From the NCBI GenBank assembly GCA_017647145.1, contig JAGCLD010000023.1, positions 17,077-81,076 on the forward strand: DNA of 64,000 nucleotides, in the 5' to 3' direction. This stretch comes from Paludibacteraceae bacterium (GTDB taxonomy: Bacteria; Bacteroidota; Bacteroidia; Bacteroidales; Paludibacteraceae). The notes under the pieces were generated by a model. That model had not been told where the DNA came from. It did no database searches and saw only the letters and a program-made list of their open reading frames with translations. Shown piece after piece: positions 34,150 to 43,700 of this stretch (position 1 is its first letter; each line of letters starts with the position of its first letter). The position numbers and the translations under genes are program-made.

Positions 34150-35082
34150 ATGATGAAAGTCCTTAAAACAACTGCAAGATGCATGGCCTTCATTGTAGCC
34201 ATGGCTGCTTCTATTTCGACTACAGCGTTTGCAAACACAAAAAACTCCTTAGGGTTGTGGCTGGAGGGAGGGGCTTCTTCCTTCCTTGACAACATGGATC
34301 AAACTAAAAATGCATTCGGAGGTGGAGGCGCTTTCGGAGTCGGTTATGAATTACAACACAAAAGATTCTTGTTTAATCTCGGTGTGGAATTTCAATACGC
34401 TTCTACATCAATCACTATGAACCCAATCACAGAAGGTCCAATCAATATGATTGATGATGACCCAATGAATACTCCTGACCTCAGAAGATACAACGGATAT
34501 TTCGAATTCGTTAAAAGAAATGACATCGCCAACCTCGGTACGGTCAATATCCCGGTTATGTTCGGTGGTAAGTTTAATAACTTCTACTTCCTCGTGGGAG
34601 CTAAAGTCGGTGCGCAGATGATGACCTCATCTAAGGTGAAAGCTGAAGTGAAACACACCGGTGAATACCTCGCATTTATCGACCCATTCCAAAACATGCC
34701 TAATCACTATTTCTCTACTAATAATGTGGAGTCTAATCCAAACTCTGCATTCTTCTTCGGAACTATTGATGTGAAGGCTGCCTTAGAACTTGGATATGCT
34801 TTTGGTAATCCTAAAAATGTTGCACAATACAGACTCGGTGTGTTTGCCGACTATGGAATTCTCAATGCAAACGTCGGAGTGAAAAACAATTCCTTTGTCA
34901 CTCTTCCACAAGGTAATGACTTGCAATACCAACAAGTGTTCAATGCAATTCAACAATCATCTAACCATATTTATTCTACAAATCTCGCACAAGGTAAAAA
35001 CGTAAACACTTTGTTTGCAGGTGTAAAATTCACAATATGGTTTAGATTACCAAGTAAAACTGACTGCCGTTGCGAATTCTAA
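34150..35082 (+). CDS. Outer-membrane beta-barrel-like protein, unknown
   Basis: The 310-residue protein has a signal peptide (cleavage near TAFA|NTK). The mature part is made of alternating amphipathic strands rich in Gly and aromatic residues: SLGLWLEGGASSF, FLFNLGVEFQYAST, NIPVMFGGKFNNFYFLVGAKVGAQ, KAALELGYAFG, QYRLGVFADYGILNANVGV, FAGVKFTIWF. This is the look of a porin-like or PorT/OmpW-type barrel in the outer membrane. It ends in a cysteine-containing tail (TDCRCEF) after the last strand. It has its own promoter and lies 5 bp before a PAP2 phosphatase gene. The specific family is not recognised. Confidence 0.75.
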   Translation: MMKVLKTTARCMAFIVAMAASISTTAFANTKNSLGLWLEGGASSFLDNMDQTKNAFGGGGAFGVGYELQHKRFLFNLGVEFQYASTSITMNPITEGPINMIDDDPMNTPDLRRYNGYFEFVKRNDIANLGTVNIPVMFGGKFNNFYFLVGAKVGAQMMTSSKVKAEVKHTGEYLAFIDPFQNMPNHYFSTNNVESNPNSAFFFGTIDVKAALELGYAFGNPKNVAQYRLGVFADYGILNANVGVKNNSFVTLPQGNDLQYQQVFNAIQQSSNHIYSTNLAQGKNVNTLFAGVKFTIWFRLPSKTDCRCEF

Positions 35083-35087
35083 TCTAA

Positions 35088-35753
35088 ATGAAGCAGTTCA
35101 AAATAAAGGATTATTACACTTTCCTTTTACTACTAATAATAGGGGTAATCGCTGGAGCGATTGCCCTTATTCTTCTTCCTAAACACACAATACACATCTC
35201 CCTCACTGCACATCATTCACCTGCTGCTGATGTGTTTTTCAGAGGCTATACTCACTTGGGTGAACCTTGGGTGTGGGCGCTGGCTGTTGTCTTTCTCTTT
35301 GTTAGATACAAAGATGCAATACTCATCATTGCCTCACAACTCACGGCTGGCCTCTTTGCACAGATAATTAAACACATTTGTCACGCACCACGGCCAAAAG
35401 TCTATTTTGCACAACACTTCCCGGAAATCACACTCTATCAAGTTCCTGGCGTGCAACTTCACTCTTGGTATAGCTTCCCATCTGGACACACCACGACTGC
35501 TTTTGCTCTTTTTATGGCGCTTACATGCATATTGGCGACCCGCAACAAGCCTCTGCAAGCACTCTTCTTCTGTATGGCACTTCTTGTGGCTTACTCGCGC
35601 ATCTATCTTTCGCAACACTTTCTTGTGGATGTGTGGGCGGGTGCAATCATAGGTACATGCTCGGCAATAATCTGGGCATACTATCTAAATAAAAGCAATG
35701 CGCCCGCTTTGCAATCTTCGCTAATGAAAATAAACAGAAAGAAAAACGCCTGA
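35088..35753 (+). CDS. PAP2-family membrane phosphatase
   Basis: The 221-residue multi-pass membrane protein has all three parts of the PAP2/lipid-phosphate-phosphatase signature: KHICHAPRPK (KxxxxxxRP), SFPSGHTTTAFAL (PSGH), and SRIYLSQHFLVDV (SRxxxxxHxxxD). Such enzymes dephosphorylate membrane lipids such as undecaprenyl diphosphate, phosphatidate or lipid A; which one is not determinable here. About five hydrophobic helices are visible. It follows the barrel gene by 5 bp and is probably co-transcribed with it. Confidence 0.93.
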   Translation: MKQFKIKDYYTFLLLLIIGVIAGAIALILLPKHTIHISLTAHHSPAADVFFRGYTHLGEPWVWALAVVFLFVRYKDAILIIASQLTAGLFAQIIKHICHAPRPKVYFAQHFPEITLYQVPGVQLHSWYSFPSGHTTTAFALFMALTCILATRNKPLQALFFCMALLVAYSRIYLSQHFLVDVWAGAIIGTCSAIIWAYYLNKSNAPALQSSLMKINRKKNA

Positions 35754-35781
35754 TTCTATAGGCTATTTCAAAAATATACAC

Positions 35782-35789
35782 TAACTTTG
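35782..35789 (+). promoter_or_regulatory. Probable rpsO -7 element
   Basis: TAACTTTG matches TAnnTTTG and is followed at the right distance by an 80-nt leader before rpsO. The -33 region 20 bp upstream is not a good TTTG, so confidence is limited. Confidence 0.45.
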
Positions 35790-35873
35790 CACCCGCAAAA
35801 GAAATTTTGCATAATAAATGTGGGATTGTGAAGACAAGACCATTATTGTTCAACTTATAACTTTATTTGTTCT

Positions 35874-36143
35874 ATGTATTTAACTTCTGAAAAAAAAGAA
35901 GAAATCTTTGGCAAGTACGGTAAATCAACTAAAGATACCGGCTCTGCTGAATCACAAATCGCTTTGTTTACTTATCGTATTAACCACTTGACTGGTCACT
36001 TGCAAAACCACAAGAAAGACTTTGCAACTGAACGTGCTTTGGTAACATTAGTAGGAAAACGTCGTCGTTTGCTTGACTATGTAAAAGCAAAAGATATCGA
36101 ACGTTATCGTGCTATCATCAAAGAATTAGGTATTCGTAAGTAA
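35874..36143 (+). CDS. rpsO: 30S ribosomal protein S15
   Basis: The 89-residue protein is a complete S15 (about 89 in most bacteria), with GSAESQIALFTYRINHLTGHLQNHKKD and the C-terminal RRRLLDYVKAKDIERYRAIIKELGIRK. It binds 16S rRNA in the central domain during 30S assembly. It stands alone between the PAP2 gene and a terminator. In E. coli S15 represses its own message; I see no clear matching structure in this leader. Confidence 0.98.
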   Translation: MYLTSEKKEEIFGKYGKSTKDTGSAESQIALFTYRINHLTGHLQNHKKDFATERALVTLVGKRRRLLDYVKAKDIERYRAIIKELGIRK

Positions 36144-36164
36144 AAAATACGTATTACAAAACAA

Positions 36165-36197
36165 AAGAGGAGAATCTTCATTGAAGGTTCTCCTCTT
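36165..36197. terminator. Terminator between rpsO and murI
   Basis: The arms AAGAGGAGAATCTT and GAAGGTTCTCCTCTT form a stem of about 14 bp with one G-T pair. It lies 22 bp after rpsO and 55 bp after the end of murI, so it may serve both. The T run is weak on the plus strand. Confidence 0.7.
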
Positions 36198-36252
36198 GCT
36201 TATTATCTTCTTCTTGATGGAAGATTCCGTCTAAGGATAGATGTGAGTTGAA

Positions 36253-37089
36253 TTATCGCTCTTTGTTTAAGTCAATATGGTGTACGTTCAAATCTTCTTG
36301 GAGAAACAAGCGAGCGGCAGTATGAAACTTCTCGATGGATTCTGTAGTGTAGTAACTGCAACCGCCCCCCATAGAGCATTTGGATTCTAATTCGGGATGA
36401 CGACGTAAATAATCGGAAAGGCTCTCGGCTACTATGTCACCCTGTGATAAAAAGCGCACAGTGCTGGGCGCGTATTGTTTAATCTTGGGGAGTAGGAGAG
36501 GGTAGTGTGTACATCCTAAAATAACACTGTCTATCAAGGGGTCTTTTGCTAAAAGATGATCAAGGTGACGCTTTACAAAGTAGTCTGCTCCTTCTGAGTC
36601 GGCTTCGCCATTCTCTATTAGGGGTACCCACATCGGACATGCTTCTGAGTGTAATACAATCTGAGGATGATACTTTTCAATCTCTATATCGTAGGACTGG
36701 GATTGTACTGTTCCTTGGGTTGCAAGAAGGCCCACATGGTGTGTATGTGTAAACTGACCAATCTGCTCAACAGTAGGGCGTATCACACCCAAAACGCGAT
36801 GATGGTCTGAAATCAAAGGTAAATCGCGTTGCTGTATAGAACGTAAGGCTTTAGCTGAAGCAGTGTTACATGCAAGAATCACTAACTCACATCCCATATC
36901 AAACAACTTCTTCACGCACTCCAATGTGTATTGATACACAACTTCAAATGAACGAGTGCCATAAGGGGTACGAGCGTTGTCGCCAAAGTATATGTAGTCG
37001 TAAGCGGGAAGATGTTCTCGAATCTTCTCCAGTACAGTGAGTCCGCCATAACCGGAATCAAACACACCAATGGGACAATTGCGCTGCAT
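36253..37089 (-). CDS. murI: Glutamate racemase
   Basis: The 278-residue enzyme has the GVFDSGYGGLTVL start and the two catalytic cysteines in VILACNTASAKAL and VILGCTHYPLLLP, with GDNARTPYG between. It makes D-glutamate for peptidoglycan. It is a single gene on the minus strand, and the SRP RNA gene lies immediately upstream. The ATG at 37089 gives the normal N terminus MQRNCPIGVFDSG. Confidence 0.97.
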   Translation of the reverse strand: MQRNCPIGVFDSGYGGLTVLEKIREHLPAYDYIYFGDNARTPYGTRSFEVVYQYTLECVKKLFDMGCELVILACNTASAKALRSIQQRDLPLISDHHRVLGVIRPTVEQIGQFTHTHHVGLLATQGTVQSQSYDIEIEKYHPQIVLHSEACPMWVPLIENGEADSEGADYFVKRHLDHLLAKDPLIDSVILGCTHYPLLLPKIKQYAPSTVRFLSQGDIVAESLSDYLRRHPELESKCSMGGGCSYYTTESIEKFHTAARLFLQEDLNVHHIDLNKER

Positions 37090-37116
37090 ATATTTAAATT
37101 GAGCAAAAAGAATAAT

Positions 37117-37221
37117 AAAAAAGGGTAAGCTTACTACATCGCACCGCTACGACCTCCTACCCTTGCTGCGGTCAGGCCCTGGGGGAGTTCAGAGGGAGCT
37201 GGTCGTGTAGGACTTACCCAT
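37117..37221 (-). ncRNA. ffs: Signal recognition particle RNA, small bacterial type
   Basis: On the minus strand the ends pair (GGGTAAG near the 5' end at 37213-37219 with CTTACCC at 37123-37129) and further arms follow inward: CTACA/TGTAG, CGACC/GGTCG, CTCC/GGAG. The apical part reads GAACTCCCCCAGGGCCTGAC followed by CGCAGCAAGGGTAGG, which corresponds to the conserved helix 8 'GAACCCCGCCAGG...GCAGCNNNGGTAG' that binds Ffh. The run TTTTTTATTATT follows the closing stem as terminator. The promoter at 37225-37256 fits exactly. The apical loop is not a plain GGAA tetraloop. Confidence 0.85.
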
Positions 37222-37224
37222 CTG

Positions 37225-37256
37225 CAAAAGTACGCCTTTTATCTGAATTACACAAG
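37225..37256 (-). promoter_or_regulatory. Promoter of the SRP RNA gene
   Basis: On the minus strand CTTG (37253-37256), 20 bp, TACTTTTG (37225-37232). The start would fall at the 5' end of the closing stem. Confidence 0.82.
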
Positions 37257-37780
37257 ACCGCCGAAAAAAATTAACCTTATTGATATAATTCTTCCGTCTG
37301 AATACGTATTCTCTGTTTCTCGTGTCCCTTCTCCTGTCATCGCTACTACGCTCTCTTTACGCACTCTAATTTTCATCCACGCTCTGTGTGTTTGCAACAA
37401 TATAACAATAAATATGAATCCATTGTCTTACACCTAGAATGTTTGATGTTAAAATTAACCCTTGTGTGTAAAAAAAACTAAAATTATTTATGTTAAAAAA
37501 TACCTGAAAAATAATTTGTTTATTCGTTAAAATTTATAAATTTGCCAAATAAATAGGTAGTAAAGCGATATTAAAAGTGATTTAATGTTAATTAATCTGA
37601 AATTTAGAAACATGTGGCTTTGAAAAAATACATATACCTCCCATGTTAAATTAACATAAATATATGAATATATGCAAATATGTGTAAAAATAATACATGG
37701 AAAACAATGTGTATATACTTAATAAAACTACAAACAAAACACTAACTTAATATTCATTTAAATTATTAATTAAATTATCA
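37257..37780. other. AT-rich leader region of the giant surface-protein gene
   Basis: This region of about 520 bp has no gene. A -7 match TAAATTTG (37537-37544) has a TTTG 18 bp upstream (37515-37518), two bases short of the usual 20. If used, the leader would be about 230 nt and extremely AT-rich. Confidence 0.45.
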
Positions 37781-40700
37781 ATGCTTATGAGAACAACTAC
37801 AGCAAAACTTCTAAGAAGTGTATGGATGTTGTGCTTTGCGTGCTTTGCCTTCGTGGCTTCTGCGCAATACACCATCCTTGACGCTGGTTTTGAAGAAGGC
37901 ATACCCACTGGATGGGTAGTTGAAAAAGGAGTAGGCAACGCTACATGGGTGCATGATGCAACTGACACCGGTAACGAACTGCCTGCTACAGCACACGAAG
38001 GAATAGCTAACATGCTCTTCTTTCAAGATGGAATGAGTACAATGGCTACTTCAAGACTCATCACCCCTAAGTTGGACCTTTCTATGTTCAACATTATTGG
38101 AGTCGGAACTCCTTTACTCACATTCCACTATGCTAACACAGGACGTATCTTTGAAAACCAATCTTTTGTTGACTCTTTAAGAATTTATGGTAGAGCGCAA
38201 GAGAGTGACGACTGGACTCTACTCAAATCTATTAAAGGTAGTCAAGATAGATGGACTAAAGACACCGTGGATCTACGCTTTTATGCAAACAACACTGCCT
38301 ATCAAATTTGCTTTGAAGCGGCGAATGGTAATGGACGTGGCGTAATGCTCGACGAAGTGAAAGTCATCGCTACAGCTTTCTGTAGTGCTGTTCCTTCTAT
38401 TCGCGTCACTGAAAAGACTGAAACTACTGCAAAAATCAGCTGGGACGGTAGTCAAGACGTTAGAACTTCAGAACTAAAGGTATCTACTACTCCGCTCACA
38501 GATATGTCACAAAAGGGTGATGTGTATGATGGAACGCTTACTGTCAGAGAACACCAACTCACAGGACTGATGCTTCAACAAAACTACTATGTCTATGTGC
38601 GCACATACTGTGACTACAACGACTATTCTCCATGGGCTTCTACTGCATTCCGTCCCGACATGGCTGTGAATGTACCTTATACAATGGATTTTGAAGACTA
38701 CCCGGGAACTGTCAATAATGAATATACTGACAAACCGACTGTTGATACGCTCAACTTGCCGGCTAATTGGACGTATTGGAAGAATGCACATCTGCTGAAA
38801 GCCTACTCATCTGACTATCAATACTACCCTTATCGTGGATATGGTACTACAGTGGCATTGAATCCGGAGGGAGTGGCAGAAGCCAATCGATTTTTGAATG
38901 TCAAAGCTTATACAAATTCTACATATGGAACGATTGAACCCTATGTAATCTTGCCGCGTTTGAATGTGGATAGTATCAATAAACTGTATATCACATTCAG
39001 CTATAAAACTCCTTCTTATGCCTATAATAAATTACGTGTAGGTGTAGTGGATGACCCGGCTGATGAGGGCTCTTTTACTTTAATTGAAGAAATCACTGCT
39101 ACTAAATTGGGCAAGGCAAAAAATACATGGACCACTGTGACTGTGTCTTTTGCTAACTATACCGGACATGGCAAGTACATTGCTATCCAACAAGAATGTG
39201 TCCGTTATGAAAATAAAACGGGGGGAGCAAATACTACTACTCAAATTGACAATATTCAAGTGGACTACATGCCGACTTGTATGAAGGCTACTGCTCTGAA
39301 TGTGCTGAATGTGACTAATACTTCTGCTCAACTGACATGGGCAGGAAATGCAACTGCGTATGACTTGAAAGTGGCATCGGCTCCTATGGAGGATATGACA
39401 AAAACCGCTGACGTGTTTGATGGACAAGTAACTGCAACAAATGTGAAGGATATTACAGGACTTAAACCGGGCATGTCGTATAAATGGTATGTGAAACCTA
39501 CTTGTGGCACAGAATGGAGCGAATGGCGTATCAATACCTTGGTGGGAAGTAAAGATACCTTAGACATCCCTTATGTACAAGATTTTAATAATGCTAACTA
39601 CGGAAGTTATAGTGCATTGCCTATCGGATGGACTTTTGGTGGTAATTATACTACTAATTTGCCTTATTTGCATGAATCAACTTATAATTCAGCGCCTGCA
39701 GGTTGTTATATAGGAGGTTCCACTTCGACACACTCTTATATCGTGACTCCGTGTTTGAAAACACCAATGAATAAATTGCAAGTGACTTTCTTGTGCTATA
39801 CCACTGGTCTTGCTTATAAATTGCGCGTGGGTATAATGTCTGATCCGGAAGATATCACTACATTCGTACCAATGGATACTATTGGCTTTGAAGCAACAAA
39901 ACAATGGAAAGAAGTGACGGTGGAATTTGATGCCTACACAGGAAATGGCAATTATGTGGCTTTCTTGGTGGGAGATATCTCTGCCGGACCAATCTATATC
40001 GACGATGTGGTAGTGTCAAAGATTCCTTCTTGTAAAATGGTGGATGCTATCGAACTAAGCAAATTTACCAGCAGTAGTGTGCATGTGGCATGGACGCCAC
40101 GTGGTGAAGAAACCGAATGGACCTTACGTTATGGTCCTGCCGGATTTGATGTGACCAAGGATGGTAAGACGATTACCGTGACAGGAAAACCGGAATATAA
40201 CCTCACAGCACTGGAAGAAGCTACACAATATGACATCTATGTGCGTGCTGAATGTGGTGAAGAAGGCGTGGGACCATGGCGCATGGAAACCGCATTGACA
40301 CAAAATGCTCCGGCAGTGGGATTGGGCTACAGACAAGACTTCTCAGTGGAAAAAGAAAATGGTAAATGGGTGTTTGTGCATGGGGATAATCCTAACCAAT
40401 GGGTGATTGGTACAAATGCTAAACAAGACCCGGGTAATCCGGCTGCCTATGTCTCAAATGACCCGGTGGAAAAACCGTATGTGTTTACACCGACTTCCGG
40501 TAATAAAACCACTTATCTGTATCGTACACTCAAATTTAACAAGGGGGCTTATACCGTTTCTTTGGACTGGAAGGGATTTGGACACAGCTCTTCTAACTTT
40601 GTAAGAGTGTTCTTGGCTCCTGCGGATGTAGTGCTTGAACCCAATGATTTCAATAATAAATATGGAACACAAACTACCACTGTACCAGAAGGATGGAGCA

Positions 40701-43700
40701 ATCTCTCCACTCACATTGATGGTACTACTGAATATTTGTATATAAACAAAGACTCTATATGGGAAAATGGTTGGAATAAATCCAAAGTGGATATGGCAGT
40801 AACACAAGATGGTTTGTATAACTTGGTATTGATGTGGGTTGACAATAGTACATCAGGCTCTAACTGCCCGGTAGCGGTGGACAATATCGCTATTGATACG
40901 GCTTTATGCCCGGTGCCTCAAAAAGTGAGTGTGGATGTCAACTATATACCGGCGACAAAAGCACGTTTGATGTGGAACGGAGGTAGCAAGGCAGAAATGA
41001 AAATAATGAACAAAGACGTTACCACATTGGCTAAACGGCATTTGATTGATAATTTGCAATCGCCATCAGACACCTTGGTGAATTGGGCTAAAGATATCAC
41101 AGTGTGGGAATATGTGGCAGAAGGATTGGAAGTGTCCACTAAATATTACTATGCCGTGCGTACTTATAATGAAAACGACACTTCTGAATGGGCTGTGGGC
41201 AACTTCACAACCATTGATGCGGTGGACAATCCGTGTATAATACGCTTTGATGACTCTAATGCTTCAATAAAACTGCCATGGAAGAGAATTGGAGCAGGTA
41301 CTACACAGCCTCTTACAGTGGCACCTACCATGGAAATGTTGTTTGAAGGTGCTGCCAAAGGAACAGGTACTAATAGTGGATGGAGCAAGACGAAAGAGGG
41401 ACACACGAGTTATACGGCTTGTCCTGCTTTTGGTGGTAATGGTATGTTGCTTTGTTCGGCTTCTGCGGCAGTAGGAAAACAGGGCGGTATTCGTTATTAT
41501 GTTTATTCGCCTTATTTCATTGCTACAGAAAACAACCAATTGCGTTTTGATGTGGTATATACCAATGGAAAAACCACCATTGATAGGTGTGCAGTGAGTG
41601 CGGTGGAAGCATTGGATTCTACCGATGTGTTTGCCGTGTTGATTTCTACCGATATGGGGCAAACCTGGAAGATGAAAGATGCATACGTTTGGTCCATAAA
41701 TATGGATGCTTACAAGGATAAAGGCTATAAGGCTGTGAATTCTTTGGCTGATATTACCAATAAGGGTGAAGGTGAATTCTTTAGCCAAAACCTTTCTCTA
41801 GCTGACTATGCGGGAGATACGCTTCAAGTGGCATTCTATATTTTCTCTGCACGTGCAGCAGCCGGTACCTCTGTATATTGTAACTTGGACAATTTCTATG
41901 TGGGACCAAAACCATGTGAACAACCGAAAGATGTTGAAGTGAGTGAAGTGAAAGAAAATAGCTTCAAGTTGACTTGGAAACCGGGTGATACAGAAACTGC
42001 ATGGAGAGTAAAAGTGGTTACACGTAAGTTGGAAGACATGCAAAGCATGGAAAATGTGGTGCTGGACACAGTGGTGAAAAATCAAACTTCACTCTTGGTG
42101 GAAAACCTTATTGCGAGTCGCCCGTATGGTGTGTACATGCAATCGGTTTGCGATGTAGATAACCCGGAAAGTGGAGTAAGCTATTGGACGGATATGCTGG
42201 AAGTGAATATGTCTTGTCCGCAATCCTATACATTGCCGTATGTGGAAACATTTGATGATTATTCATTGGATGCTTTACATTCAAGTGTGAAAAAACTCTT
42301 CCACCCATGTGTGCAGGCTTTGGCAAATAAAGAGGCTAACAAAACCAATGTTTGTATCTATACAAGTACATTGTCTTCCTTGCCAAACAAGAGCAGTGAC
42401 CACACCCAAGCGAAAGAATATGGTTCTTCACTTTATATGAATACACCGAGTGATGGTTGGGTGAGAGCCTTGCTACCGGAAATGCCGATGAGATTGGATT
42501 CTTTGATGATTACATTCTATGTGACAACAACTAACAATACCGGTGAATTACAAGTGGGCGCGGCTTATCAAGATGAGTTTACATGCATCCAAACCATCAC
42601 GCTCAAACAATATGAATGGACCAAAGTGGTGTTGCCATTCGACTCTTACACTGGAACAAAATTGATTGAGGTGGATGAAAATGGTAAGATGGATACTGTC
42701 ATTGTTTGGGGTAACCACATTGCATTGCAATCTGTGTCTGGTTCTACTAATCCGATTATCTATGTGGATGACGTAACCGTGGACGCAATCAGTGGTTGCT
42801 TGCCTCCTTCTTCATTCAAGGCGGACTCTGTGGCACACGATGCAGTACATTACAAGTGGTCCACACGTGATTATGAAAGCAAATATCAATTGAAGATATT
42901 TGACACAGCTGTTGATGCTGAGGTGATTACTACAACTAAGGCTTTGGTGGATACAACCCTGGAAGGTGGAGAATTTATGTTGCGTGACTTGATTCCGGAT
43001 CGTCCGTATTATGCGTATATCACTCCAATGTGTGAGGAAAATGAAAAGAATTGGAGCGCTCCGCTGTATGTACGCACAGTTTGTCCGGATGCATATACAT
43101 TGCCATATAGAGAAGACTTTAATGCATGGAATCGTGGATTGAATCAAGCAAGCGAATGCTGGACCATGCACTCCAATCATGGTGTGCCGTATGCTACCTA
43201 TTCTGCAAGTAATGAATTTGACGGTGCTTACCTTTATGCATCCTGCAGCACTTCAGGCTCTGGTGGAGATCAATGGCAATATTATATCTTGCCTAAGATG
43301 GATGCTAAACTTGATACAGTGCAACTCTCATTGATGATGTACTCATCTAATGCTACTGGAGTGGGGCCGGAAGTAGGGGTGATGACTGATCCGAATGACA
43401 CTAGCACCTTTGTGGCTATCGAACAATTGGTGCCGGCCTATGATACATGGATTAACTCTGTAGTGTTGTTTAGTAATTACACCGGAGAAGGACAATATAT
43501 CGCATTCCGTCAAAACTATGGTACTTACATGAGTATTGACGATATAGTTGTGTCTGCCATCGGTTGTGTGCCTCCACGGAATGGTAGTTTGCTGAATCCT
43601 ACGGAAAATAGTATGGAGGTGAAGTGGGATATTGAAACTCCTACTCCGACTTATGATGTGCTCTATTATTCTGAATTGAATGACTCGGTAATCGTGCATG

